In this document: piece after piece, positions 9,401 through 16,596 of the stretch
Numbering within the stretch: the stretch's first letter is position 1
How the letters are laid out: every line of letters begins with the position of its first letter
From: Candidatus Saliniplasma halalkaliphilum
GTDB lineage: Archaea > Thermoplasmatota > Thermoplasmata > Halarchaeoplasmatales > Halarchaeoplasmataceae
Length of the DNA stretch: 37,138 nt
Direction of reading: 5' to 3'
Assembly: GCA_019594235.1 (NCBI GenBank)
Contig: JAFDTG010000002.1
Location: forward strand, 1-37,138
The notes under the pieces: model-generated
What the model was told of the DNA's origin: nothing
Databases searched by the model: none
The model's input: the letters and a program-made list of their open reading frames with translations, nothing else
Translations under genes and position numbers: made by a program

Positions 9401-10277
9401 TGTAGATAGTTTTAAATGAATCAAAATAGCCTTCGACTTTTTCCATGCTCACATTTTCTAAGATAACACCATCAGGTCCTTCTAAGGTCAGATTTGCCCA
9501 ACGTATATCGTAACCTCCGAAAGGATTGGTTATATTTGCGTAAATGGTGATGTTGGTGTCATCAGCTTCGGGTGGGAATAGGTTCGTTACTTCCCCTTCA
9601 TAATTCTTTGTATGGACATCTTCTACTTTTAAGTAATCCATACATGGAAAAGTTACGTTTGTATCTCTCATACCGTCATCAAGATATCCCCCGTAAGCGA
9701 CTTCGTATTCACGTGCAGCGTCACCCCACAGATCGAAAGTGATCTGCATAGTAGAACCTTCTGAAACCGTGTAATTATCGATCTCTATTGGGATATCGTG
9801 AATAGTCCATTCAGTTTGCACAGTTTCTGAATCAGTACCTTCTGAAACCAAGTACTCATTTCCATCTTCATCGACTTCATAGAGTTCATATGTCATATCT
9901 ACGTCTCCACCTTCAGGTGACCGAGCCCAAACTGATAAGGTCGATGTTCCATCGAGATGCAGATCTCCTGCGAGTTCCGGATAAAGGTACCAGTCTACTA
10001 GAACTCTAAAAGAACTCAATTCGGTTTTATTACCAGTACCTGTGGGATAAGTAGTATTGTACATCTCTTTAGTCGTTCTATCACCAACACTGACCGCATC
10101 CCGTACACGATACATGTAAAATGTTTTGTTTTTAAGTTCCTGTTCTTCAGCTGTCAATCCAGGAGTGTCCTCAGACTCTAATTCGTCATTCAACAGTGAT
10201 GACGATCGTCCAAAGGCAGCTACCAGAGCGCTGATCATCAAAATTCCAATCAGTATGATAACTATTTTTGTTTTCAT
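6429..10277 (-). CDS. Giant surface protein B: paralog of A with 11 beta-sandwich repeats
   Basis: The protein has 1,282 residues from the chosen ATG. The start at 10277 (MKTKIVIILIGILMISALVAA) is preferred over the ATG three codons upstream because GAGATGAT, close to the consensus GAGGTGAT, lies four bases before it. After the signal peptide come a unique region with TNITIYANITNPFGGYDI (about 241-260, matching A), about 11 repeats (340-1235) with the same VYYL / TD.DG..RLP / W.G..V pattern, the linker YPRPIYKTNLF shared with A, one membrane helix (about 1255-1276) and a short KKKEVF tail. A and B clearly arose by gene duplication, but B lacks A's acidic tail. Numerous N-x-S/T sites support an extracellular location. 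The promoter is at 10317-10324. Confidence 0.85.
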   Translation of the reverse strand: MKTKIVIILIGILMISALVAAFGRSSSLLNDELESEDTPGLTAEEQELKNKTFYMYRVRDAVSVGDRTTKEMYNTTYPTGTGNKTELSSFRVLVDWYLYPELAGDLHLDGTSTLSVWARSPEGGDVDMTYELYEVDEDGNEYLVSEGTDSETVQTEWTIHDIPIEIDNYTVSEGSTMQITFDLWGDAAREYEVAYGGYLDDGMRDTNVTFPCMDYLKVEDVHTKNYEGEVTNLFPPEADDTNITIYANITNPFGGYDIRWANLTLEGPDGVILENVSMEKVEGYFDSFKTIYKMTWDHDGQPEGVYDVTVRTIDRNGKLAYNRTGEFQGHDEYGYHSFVIGGLDHYVNIQVSDDHGEILENTTINLKVSDEVVFNTTMTDNEGIANFTVANATYIITVIWQDVEVSTNRTLDVGEVGNRTRDDPFEVTAGIFYPGFIIKDMEGEVVDNANVYLTHPNGSTRVDPYVTDDDGYFSLDRTAEGRYELDIEWKGRDVGEFSIDVSTSDDFEVNVLVYHLQVQVQDRSGGSVSNALFVGSYDDTRIVSDSGLTDGEGVFTTRLPATGYFFEIYWNDAKVYEETYELSESSEIVLTADIFQVSVTVYDSLEDPLEGAEVTATYTETEREIDTDTTDSDGLVTFQLADGEHRFDVTWIGVNVASELRVVSETQTDFEIEASVYQLNIIALDSTVDEETLPDARISVRIDGNLVDTGNTDEDGVYISKLPATDVDIEVEWKGIQVRSIDGYPVEGNDDLQIKNCDVYYLDLTVIDSRDTPVQGVSIDVEYQDSLIESGTSDSDGGLRLRLPVESYTIKAEWYGVEVDSREYSMVHEQGENELTIDSDIYYLTMNVTDAEEEILPGTRAEIYLDDSLLFSEVTDHTGTLTIRLPSEEYDIYLEWRDFDVGQTDIQLEDDLELTISTSVYWVDVTPLDSRDETLTDAEVNFVHRGNLFETKRIPENGTVALRLPHEEFDISVEWDGIEVYNVTHAISESSEMNLDCDVYYLHLTGEDSRGENVEDLVVSVYHEGLPEGQDLLTTISIDDEPEIRLPYGVIRLEAEWRGFYIADQTVEVNDDTEFSIQCEIYYIDVEVVDSEGEYLDGADLIITDEDGVPFHTEVTDIGAATPKLPIGEWTLDAYWRGQKVGSVDTELTGDKEISLETMVHYLEVVIEGQDGPVIGSEVTLIDSEGTPIETLETDGNGTVEFKQIVYGDYTVSTRLRKTQHLTEIDLQETEDVSLDSSQQIQMTFEGYPRPIYKTNLFYIVMAIVGICVVGGIIIAKKKEVF
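6575..9260 (-). repeat. Array of about 11 protein repeats in surface protein B
   Basis: The unit length and motif order match those in protein A. Typical copies read DVYYLDLTVIDSRDTPVQG and then DSDGG..LRLP, W(Y/K)G(V/I).V. The similar copy number and the same flanking domains in both proteins mean the array was already present before the duplication. Confidence 0.8.
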
Positions 10278-10316
10278 AAATATCATCTCGTTTGATTGTG
10301 AAAATTCTTTTTGTAG

Positions 10317-10324
10317 TTATAAAT
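10317..10324 (-). promoter_or_regulatory. TATA box for the surface-protein operon
   Basis: On the minus strand this reads ATTTATAA. It predicts a start site near 10295, 18 bases before the chosen start codon of protein B, leaving a short leader that contains the GAGATGAT ribosome-binding site. Confidence 0.5.
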
Positions 10325-10332
10325 CAGATTTG

Positions 10333-10367
10333 GTACAACTATCAAACAGTAGTACAACTATCGAACA
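10333..10367. promoter_or_regulatory. Tandem 16-base direct repeat in divergent promoter region
   Basis: GTACAACTATCAAACA (10333-10348) and GTACAACTATCGAACA (10352-10367) match at 15 of 16 bases with a 19-base period. They lie between the TATA box of the surface-protein operon and that of the FAD-dehydrogenase gene (ATATTTTAAA, 10380-10389). The position suits an operator acting on one or both genes. The regulator is unknown. Confidence 0.5.
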
Positions 10368-10418
10368 ATGAACTGGATAATATTTTAAACAGCACAAATT
10401 TTATTATGACATCCCTCC

Positions 10419-11777
10419 ATGTTTAATAAGGGAATGAAAATGTCTAACTCAGTTATAACAGTCGGTGCGGGACCTGCCGGGATGTTCGCAGCCTATGAAC
10501 TCTCTAAGAAAGACATCGATGTTCTTGTCATAGAGAAGGGTAAGGATGTCGATGATCGAACCGAATTCGAGATAATGTCCGGTGTAGGTGGTGCAGGTAC
10601 ATATTCAGATGGTACGGTGAATTTAAGACCGGACATCGGCGGTGATTTGAAAGAGTATACACATGATGAAGACAAAGCCTGGGAACTAGTAGAATATATC
10701 AGAAAGATACTGAAAAGACACGGTATGCCTGAGCCGAAAAGAGAGAACCTTGAAAAAGAGGAAGAACTCAAAAGACGGGCAGCTTCGTTGGGAGCTAGAT
10801 ACCTTCCTATAATCCAATCACACATAGGTTCGAATAAAGCTCCAGACGTGATCAAATCCTTCAAGAAAGAACTGGAAGATGATGGTGTAAAGTTCAAAGT
10901 TAATACTGAAGTAGAAGACCTTTTGATAGAGAACGATAGATGTATTGGGGTCAGATGTAAAAACGGTCAAGAATTCGAAGCAGATTTTACTATTTTAGCC
11001 CCGGGTCGTGTTGGAATAGATTGGGTCCAGAGATTGACCGAGGACTATAAATTGAAGGCAAGTTTCGCTCCTATCGATATCGGAGTCAGGGTGGAAGTCC
11101 CCAGTATCATAATGGATCCGGTGATAGATGTAAACCGAGATCCCAAGTTCCATCTTTACACTAAAAGTTATGACGATTTCGTAAGAACATTCTGTACAAA
11201 TCCTCAAGGTTTTGTAGTTAAAGAGGATTATGATGGTTTCATAGGCGTTAATGGCCATTCTAGAACTGATATCCAAACTGAAAATACAAATTTCGCTTTT
11301 TTGGTCAAATTAAAATTGACCGAACCACTAGAGGATACCACAAAATACGGACGGGCTATCGCACAATTAGCTACCACGATCGGAGGAGGTAAACCCATAG
11401 TTCAAAGGATAGGGGACCTCAGGGACGGTAGAAGATCTACTCATAGTCGATTGAGAAGAAATTCTATCCAAAGAACCTTAGATGACGTAACTCCCGGCGA
11501 CATCTCCATGGCACTCCCCCAGAGGGTTATGAACGATATCATAGAAGGGCTTGACATGCTTAATGAGATAATCCCTGGTGTCAATTCTAGTAATACCCTC
11601 CTTTACGCGCCCGAGATCAAGTTTTATGCAAAGAAGTTGAAGGTCGATGAGAATTTAGAAACATCTATATCTGGATTATTCGCCGCCGGGGATGGTGCCG
11701 GCTTGTCCCACGATATAGTTAACGCAGCATCGACTGGAGTCTTAGCAGGAAGGGGTATATCAAACAGATTGAAATGA
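10419..11777 (+). CDS. FAD-dependent dehydrogenase (COG2509-like)
   Basis: The protein has 452 residues from the first ATG; ATG codons at 10434 and 10440 are also possible. The dinucleotide-binding motif VGAGPAGMFAAYEL sits near residues 16-30 and is followed by an acidic end of strand 2 (VIEKG). A GGAGTYSDGTVNLRPDIGGD segment and a C-terminal GLFAAGDGAGLSHDIVNAASTGVLAGRGI complete the FAD site. This order fits the uncharacterised FAD-dependent dehydrogenases of COG2509. Substrate and electron partner are unknown. TATA box ATATTTTAAA at 10380-10389. The gene stands alone, divergent from the surface proteins and convergent with the next gene, with a 4-base gap. Confidence 0.85.
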   Translation: MFNKGMKMSNSVITVGAGPAGMFAAYELSKKDIDVLVIEKGKDVDDRTEFEIMSGVGGAGTYSDGTVNLRPDIGGDLKEYTHDEDKAWELVEYIRKILKRHGMPEPKRENLEKEEELKRRAASLGARYLPIIQSHIGSNKAPDVIKSFKKELEDDGVKFKVNTEVEDLLIENDRCIGVRCKNGQEFEADFTILAPGRVGIDWVQRLTEDYKLKASFAPIDIGVRVEVPSIIMDPVIDVNRDPKFHLYTKSYDDFVRTFCTNPQGFVVKEDYDGFIGVNGHSRTDIQTENTNFAFLVKLKLTEPLEDTTKYGRAIAQLATTIGGGKPIVQRIGDLRDGRRSTHSRLRRNSIQRTLDDVTPGDISMALPQRVMNDIIEGLDMLNEIIPGVNSSNTLLYAPEIKFYAKKLKVDENLETSISGLFAAGDGAGLSHDIVNAASTGVLAGRGISNRLK

Positions 11778-11781
11778 TAGA

Positions 11782-12627
11782 TCATGGCCCGGAGACCTTC
11801 ATACGTCTACCTGGAAGATCAGCCAAGTTCAAAGCATGTAGGCCGTTATTTTCATAGATCAAAAATTCTCCTTTGATCCCGACCATCTTTCCCCTGTGGA
11901 GTCCTGGGGTTGGTCTATATCTGGGAACTGCTCGCAAAGGTAGCGAGATGGGATAATCATTTAAAAAGATCAATTTACCCGTCGGGATCCTATTTTTCAC
12001 AGATCTATAACCTGTTCTGATACCTTCTTTGTCTATCTTTTTGGAAAGCGTCTTCAACTTTCTTTTTTTACTGCCCCTCTGGCTGATACCTAAAAATTCG
12101 CTTATACGATTTTCCTCCTGCCTTGCTTCTTTTCGATGCAGAAGAGTTGCCAATAAAGAATAGGCATCAGCCCCCTGTTCGATCAACCTTGTCTTTAACC
12201 TTGATTTCTTGGTCATCCCTATCTTTGGATGGTAACTGTGGAAAGCAAGATATACGGCGTGCTCTTCTTCACAAAAACCTCCTTCACATCGTTCACAATC
12301 TTTAGGTTCGAATATACATTCTAAATGGGGTATACTTTCAGGGGCACATCCTCTGCATTGAGAAAATGTGTTAACGGATCTTTGTTTAGGGCAGGGTGTG
12401 TATCCATCTTCGAAATTACCGATGCATATCTTTTCTTGGGAGACGTTAAAACCGATCTTACCCATGTCCAACTCGATAAGTTCACCATCGTCGAATACCC
12501 TAAGTTCAGGGGTGAATGAGTCCCATCTGTAAGAGACGACATGGACTTCTTTTTCGTTTATCAATTTCTCTCTATCTTTTAACAGGGTGTTAGCTTGTTT
12601 GAACACTGTTTCTAAAACACCGTCCAA
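11782..12627 (-). CDS. DUF2797 protein with Cys-rich region and GIY-YIG-like segment
   Basis: A 281-residue protein matching the DUF2797 family. Eight cysteines at about 68, 79, 91, 94, 104, 111, 114 and 119 include CRGC and CERC pairs, which probably bind zinc. After them comes HAVYLAFHSYHPKIGMTKKSRLKTRLIEQGA (spanning about 123-153), which resembles the core of GIY-YIG nucleases (YLA, then KIGMT, then a basic helix). Whether it cuts DNA is unknown. The start shown is TTG; no strong ribosome-binding site settles it. It is divergent from the HD gene, with a possible shared TATA at 12671-12678. Confidence 0.75.
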   Translation of the reverse strand: MDGVLETVFKQANTLLKDREKLINEKEVHVVSYRWDSFTPELRVFDDGELIELDMGKIGFNVSQEKICIGNFEDGYTPCPKQRSVNTFSQCRGCAPESIPHLECIFEPKDCERCEGGFCEEEHAVYLAFHSYHPKIGMTKKSRLKTRLIEQGADAYSLLATLLHRKEARQEENRISEFLGISQRGSKKRKLKTLSKKIDKEGIRTGYRSVKNRIPTGKLIFLNDYPISLPLRAVPRYRPTPGLHRGKMVGIKGEFLIYENNGLHALNLADLPGRRMKVSGP

Positions 12628-12670
12628 AAATATATGGTTTTTGCACTTTAACTGCGATAAGGAATGAATG

Positions 12671-12678
12671 ATTTAAAT
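12671..12678. promoter_or_regulatory. Palindromic TATA box between divergent genes
   Basis: ATTTAAAT reads the same on both strands. Rightward it places the start site at about 12701, the ATG of the HD gene (12702), giving a leaderless transcript. Leftward it gives a start near 12649, about 22 bases before the DUF2797 gene. One TATA element could serve both directions. Confidence 0.45.
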
Positions 12679-12701
12679 AACATTTCCCATTTTAGAAATT
12701 G

Positions 12702-13976
12702 ATGACTTACAAAACAATCCAAGACACGGTTCACGGCAGTGTAAAGTTATCCGGTCCCTTTCTCGAGCTTTTAGAAACTCCAGAAGTTCAGAGACTGCAT
12801 AGTATAGCCCAGCTTGGCTTAACTAAACTTGTTTTTCCAGGAGCGAATCATACTAGGTTGGAGCATTCTATCGGTGCATACCATGTGGCAGAAAGGATGA
12901 GTGAGAGTTTAGGTCTTGATGAAGAAGAAAAAAACATAGTCAAGGCAGCAGCTTTACTTCACGATGTTGGACATGCTCCCTTCAGTCATACTCTGGAATC
13001 GATACTCAGCAGAACCACTGACAGCGACCATATGGATATAACTAAAAAAATAATCCAGGGAGAAGTTTTTACCGAAGAAAGGGACGTTCCGACGATACCA
13101 GAGGTTTTGGATGATAATGATATTCCAACGGATAAAGTTGCCGAGCTGATCAAAGGGAGGGATAACAATTCGAAGATAACTGATTTTAACGTGCATCTGG
13201 GTCAGAAATATTTTGGCCAAGAGAAATACCTTTACCAGATGATACACGGACCAATGGATGTCGATCAGCTAGATTACCTTCTTAGAGATTCCCATTACAC
13301 AGGTGCAGCACATGGTGTTATCGATTTAGAAAGAGTGCTCCAGACCACTGAAATACACAACGGCAATCTTGTGATAACGAAAGGTGGTGTCCCTGCGGTA
13401 GAGGGGATGCTGGTGGCAAGAGGTTTGATGTTTTCTTCTGTCTACTTACACAAAACTGCAAGGATCGCCGAGTTGATGTTAGCAAAGGCTATCGATGGAC
13501 TTGATAGTGAACATGAAAAAATATATCGAATGACAGATTGGGAATTGATGTGCTTTTTGAGGGGAAAGGGACGTTTCCATGCTGAGATCATAGATAGATT
13601 AAAGTACAGAAGGCTTTACAAACGCTGCTATTCCTTAGATGCCGATGCCCGGGGAAGTTCAGATGATATTGAAATACCCGGAAGTATACCAGAGGTAAGA
13701 GACCTTGAGAAAACTATTGCACATAAAGCCCGAGTAGATGAAAACGAAGTCCTGATCGACGTTCCCAACAGAGAGTTAAAACTATCGGAACCTAGACTCA
13801 CCAAGACAGACATAAAAATATTGGATAATGGTAGACTCTTTAACCTCTCTAAATACAGTCCTTTAGCTTATGCGTTACAAAAGAGACCCAGTCAGCCTTG
13901 GATATTGATGGTTTCTAGTCCCTCTGAGTTGAAAAGTAAGGTAAAGAGGGCTTCAGAAAAGGAGATCATCAGTTGA
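12702..13976 (+). CDS. HD-domain phosphohydrolase (dNTPase-like, COG1078)
   Basis: A 424-residue protein. The N-terminus (KTIQDTVHGSVKLSGPFLELLETPEVQRLHSIAQLG) and RLEHSIGAYHVAERM are the start of the HD-hydrolase fold seen in SAMHD1/dGTPase-like proteins. The metal-binding HD pair is in ALLHDVGHAPFSHTLE (H87, D88), with H55 upstream and an Asp in MDVDQLDYLLRDSHYTG downstream. Known members of COG1078 remove triphosphate from dNTPs or related nucleotides; the substrate here is untested. ATG 12702 is preferred to the TTG just before it because the TATA spacing points to a leaderless start. Confidence 0.88.
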   Translation: MTYKTIQDTVHGSVKLSGPFLELLETPEVQRLHSIAQLGLTKLVFPGANHTRLEHSIGAYHVAERMSESLGLDEEEKNIVKAAALLHDVGHAPFSHTLESILSRTTDSDHMDITKKIIQGEVFTEERDVPTIPEVLDDNDIPTDKVAELIKGRDNNSKITDFNVHLGQKYFGQEKYLYQMIHGPMDVDQLDYLLRDSHYTGAAHGVIDLERVLQTTEIHNGNLVITKGGVPAVEGMLVARGLMFSSVYLHKTARIAELMLAKAIDGLDSEHEKIYRMTDWELMCFLRGKGRFHAEIIDRLKYRRLYKRCYSLDADARGSSDDIEIPGSIPEVRDLEKTIAHKARVDENEVLIDVPNRELKLSEPRLTKTDIKILDNGRLFNLSKYSPLAYALQKRPSQPWILMVSSPSELKSKVKRASEKEIIS

Positions 13977-14040
13977 ATCTTTAAATACTATATTTAAGTC
14001 ATGGAAATCATTAAATAGAGGGTTGTAATTAAACACATAG

Positions 14041-14640
14041 ATGGTTCTTATGGCCGAAGAAGATTTTGAAGAAGAGGATGATTTTGAAGAGGATGATTTT
14101 GAAGAGGATGATTTTGAAGAGGCGGAATGCCCGACATGTGGTGCAGTAGTATCATCCGATGCCGTGGAATGCCCAGAATGTGGTCAGCTATTTGATGAAG
14201 AGGATGAATTATGGGATGAAGAGGAAGAGGAATTTGAAGAGCCCTGGGAGGAGGAGATTGAAGAAGAACCCGGAAAAGGAAAACTTTACCTCGGTATCTT
14301 TTTAGCACTCTTCGGAGGTGTAGGTCTAACGTTCATGTCATGGTTCCATAATGTCATCGGAATATTCCACGATGCAGGAATAGGTGGTTACGAAGGGTAT
14401 GGTTATATCGATCAATCTGTGGGTGTTAGTGGTACGATCGTTACAATAATCGGTATCGTTCTCATATATCTTTACTTTAAAGACCTTAGAGAAGCAGGAG
14501 AACCCTCAGAACCTATCGATGAAGAAGAGGAAGAGGAGTTCTTCGAAGATGCTGAACCAATCGATGCTGAAGTAATGGATGAAGAAGAAGACTCTATATT
14601 CGATGAAGATGAGGACTTCGACGAGGATGAAGATTGGTAA
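14041..14640 (+). CDS. Acidic membrane protein with N-terminal zinc ribbon
   Basis: A 199-residue protein, family not recognised. Residues 5-28 are nearly all Glu/Asp/Phe. A zinc ribbon follows (C30-x2-C33 ... C44-x2-C47, as CPTCG...CPECGQ), then a second acidic stretch, a membrane segment at about 82-103, a glycine/tyrosine-rich loop, a second segment at about 131-147 and an acidic C-terminal tail (160-199). Both ends would be on the same side, probably cytoplasmic. Ribbon plus two helices resembles the zinc_ribbon membrane proteins common in archaea. TTAAATAG at 14011-14018 predicts a leaderless start at the first ATG. Confidence 0.65.
   Translation: MVLMAEEDFEEEDDFEEDDFEEDDFEEAECPTCGAVVSSDAVECPECGQLFDEEDELWDEEEEEFEEPWEEEIEEEPGKGKLYLGIFLALFGGVGLTFMSWFHNVIGIFHDAGIGGYEGYGYIDQSVGVSGTIVTIIGIVLIYLYFKDLREAGEPSEPIDEEEEEEFFEDAEPIDAEVMDEEEDSIFDEDEDFDEDEDW
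14071..14115 (+). repeat. Three perfect 15-base tandem repeats inside coding sequence
   Basis: The unit GAAGAGGATGATTTT occurs three times in a row without a mismatch and encodes EEDDF each time. Because the unit is a multiple of three, changes in copy number by slippage would keep the reading frame. Confidence 0.85.
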
Positions 14641-14649
14641 AAACCCCTT

Positions 14650-14666
14650 TACTTTTTTAATTTCTT
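14650..14666 (+). terminator. T-rich terminator after zinc-ribbon gene
   Basis: A pyrimidine-rich tract with TTTTTT and TTTCTTT begins about 10 bases after the TAA stop and precedes the TATA box of the next gene, as expected for an archaeal oligo-T terminator. Confidence 0.45.
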
Positions 14667-14681
14667 TAAAAGATAAGCGAA

Positions 14682-14691
14682 ATATTTTAAA
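14682..14691 (+). promoter_or_regulatory. TATA box for HerA-like gene
   Basis: ATATTTTAAA is centred about 27 bases before the ATG at 14714, which predicts a leaderless transcript beginning at or next to the start codon. Confidence 0.5.
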
Positions 14692-14713
14692 AGATGTACT
14701 CTCTAGGTAATAT

Positions 14714-16300
14714 ATGGATGGGATTTGTCTGACGGAAGTAGAAAACGAAATACAGGAGGACAAAAAGGCTCTAACCGAAGAAGAGATAAGGGAGATAGGA
14801 GATGTAGACACAGATGATATGATCTTATCTGAAGAGGAGAGTGAAGAGGAAGAATCATCTCAAAATAGTTTCGTAGGAGTTACTTTTGGTGATGTGGGTA
14901 CTACGACACTTCAATGTAATGTATGTAACCCAGTAGATAAAGGTGAATATATCGAATTAGAACATCCTACGGCGGATAGAGTCCTAGGTCAGATCGAAAA
15001 AGTTGAAAGAAAAACAGATCTTTCAGTCGATAAAGCTATAGAATTGAGTAATGGTGAAAGTATAGAGATCGATGAAACTATTATTGCAACCATCAACATA
15101 ATCGGTTATAGGGATGAAAGAGGTCTGTTAAAACTACCCGGGAATCCTTTCAGAGCCGGAGAAAAGATCTATCTTGCAAAAGAGGACCTTATAAGAGATG
15201 TCATCGGTCTTAAAAAGGATGAAAATGGAGCATTTATCGGTAAACTTAGAGGCCATGATATAGAAGTTAATCTCGATATAAATTCTATCGCTCAGAAACA
15301 TCTTTCGGTTTTGGCTAAAACAGGTAGTGGGAAAAGTTACACAACCGGCGTCATAATCGAAGAATTCATGAAACACGATGTAACCAATATCATATTAGAT
15401 CCCCATGGCGAGTATTCATCTTTAGCAAAGGCGGGTAAAGTTGACCCCTCTAACGATTTCGGAGTCGAATCCAATGGATATGGAGATAAGTTGACTGAAT
15501 TCACCCCTATGCCTGAGATAAATAAAGGTGCCAAACCCCTTAAATTCACATTCAGTAATATGGAACCTACCAAGATACTTGAAATGTCTGAGTTAGATAA
15601 AAGGAAATCCAACATCAAAAAATTAGAGGGCGTGATCTCACGATTAGAGGTTTCTAAAGGTAATTACAGTATAGATGATATGATCCGTTTGTTCAAGCAG
15701 AATGAAGAAGACGATGTCAGCACTATAATCAGGGGGTTGAAGACTTTAAAAGAAAAAAAAGTGTTCGCAAAGATGGGTACCAGGATGGACGATATAGTTC
15801 AAGAGGGAAAAACATCGATCATCAATTTAAAGGGTACCCCTCCCGACCTTCAAAATTTTGTAGTAAATAAGTTGGCAACCGCTCTTTTTGAGTTGAGGAA
15901 ACGTAACAAGATACCTCCTTTGATGTTGTTCGCCGAGGAGGCACATAACTTCTGCCCTCAGAGGGGGAAAACAGAGAGTTCCGAAACCTTCCATACTATA
16001 GCAAGCGAGGGAAGAAAATTCGGTTTGGGTCTTGCGATCATCACACAGAGACCTGCCAAAGTAGATAAAAACGTACTCAGCCAATGTAATACGCAGGTTA
16101 TTTTGAAAGTTACCAATCCTAACGACCTAAAAGCTATCGAATCATCGATCGAAGGTGTTACGAGACAGATGAAAGAGGAGATTCAGAGATTACCGATAGG
16201 TGAAGCTATCGTCACAGGTGGAGGATTATCCGAACCCCTATTCGTAGCAGTCCGTCCGAGAGAAACCCAAGATGGTGGTCAGTCTATACGTGTAGTGTAG
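14714..16300 (+). CDS. HerA-like ATPase (FtsK/HerA superfamily)
   Basis: A 528-residue protein. The first 50 residues are highly acidic (Glu/Asp runs). A beta-barrel HAS-type domain (about 52-180) precedes the RecA-like ATPase: Walker A AKTGSGKSYT at 201-210, the LDPHGEY motif at 228-234, Walker B LMLFAEEAHN at 403-412 and EGRKFGLGLAIITQRP at 432-447 with the likely sensor and arginine-finger residues. HerA hexamers move DNA and act with the NurA nuclease in end resection. No nurA, mre11 or rad50 is adjacent here, so this may be a paralog with another partner; DUF357 follows 8 bases downstream. Confidence 0.88.
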   Translation: MDGICLTEVENEIQEDKKALTEEEIREIGDVDTDDMILSEEESEEEESSQNSFVGVTFGDVGTTTLQCNVCNPVDKGEYIELEHPTADRVLGQIEKVERKTDLSVDKAIELSNGESIEIDETIIATINIIGYRDERGLLKLPGNPFRAGEKIYLAKEDLIRDVIGLKKDENGAFIGKLRGHDIEVNLDINSIAQKHLSVLAKTGSGKSYTTGVIIEEFMKHDVTNIILDPHGEYSSLAKAGKVDPSNDFGVESNGYGDKLTEFTPMPEINKGAKPLKFTFSNMEPTKILEMSELDKRKSNIKKLEGVISRLEVSKGNYSIDDMIRLFKQNEEDDVSTIIRGLKTLKEKKVFAKMGTRMDDIVQEGKTSIINLKGTPPDLQNFVVNKLATALFELRKRNKIPPLMLFAEEAHNFCPQRGKTESSETFHTIASEGRKFGLGLAIITQRPAKVDKNVLSQCNTQVILKVTNPNDLKAIESSIEGVTRQMKEEIQRLPIGEAIVTGGGLSEPLFVAVRPRETQDGGQSIRVV

Positions 16301-16308
16301 GGTGTTGA

Positions 16309-16596
16309 ATGATGGTCGATGAAGTTAGAGTGAGAGAATATCTGAAGAAGACTGAAACCGCGTTAGATAAAGTTGAGATCACAGTTCCCGACCGTTCACA
16401 TTATTCGAAAATTGCAGATGATTTTTTGAACATGGCTAGATCCTATTACGAGGATGCGGTCCATTTTTTTGAAAATGATGATTTAGATAATGCTTTCGCA
16501 TGCGTAAATTATGCCCACGGTTGGTTGGATGCAGGTGCTAGATTAGGATTGTTCGACACCGGCGGAGATAACGAACTGTTCACGCTGGCTGAATGA
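16309..16596 (+). CDS. DUF357 family protein
   Basis: A 95-residue, all-helical protein matching the archaeal DUF357 family: an N-terminal helix (RVREYLKKTETALDKV), then FLNMARSYYEDAVHFFENDDLDNAFACVNYAHGWLDAGARLGLF, a TPR-like helical hairpin with the typical acidic residues. The function is unknown. GGTG lies five bases before the first ATG. It is probably co-transcribed with the HerA-like ATPase. Its stop codon directly abuts the stop of the convergent pantoate kinase gene, with no base between. Confidence 0.8.
   Translation: MMVDEVRVREYLKKTETALDKVEITVPDRSHYSKIADDFLNMARSYYEDAVHFFENDDLDNAFACVNYAHGWLDAGARLGLFDTGGDNELFTLAE

Noticed and set aside
10333..10367. The two 16-base repeats as a minimal CRISPR array
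   Set aside because: There are only two units separated by three bases, with no spacers and no cas genes.
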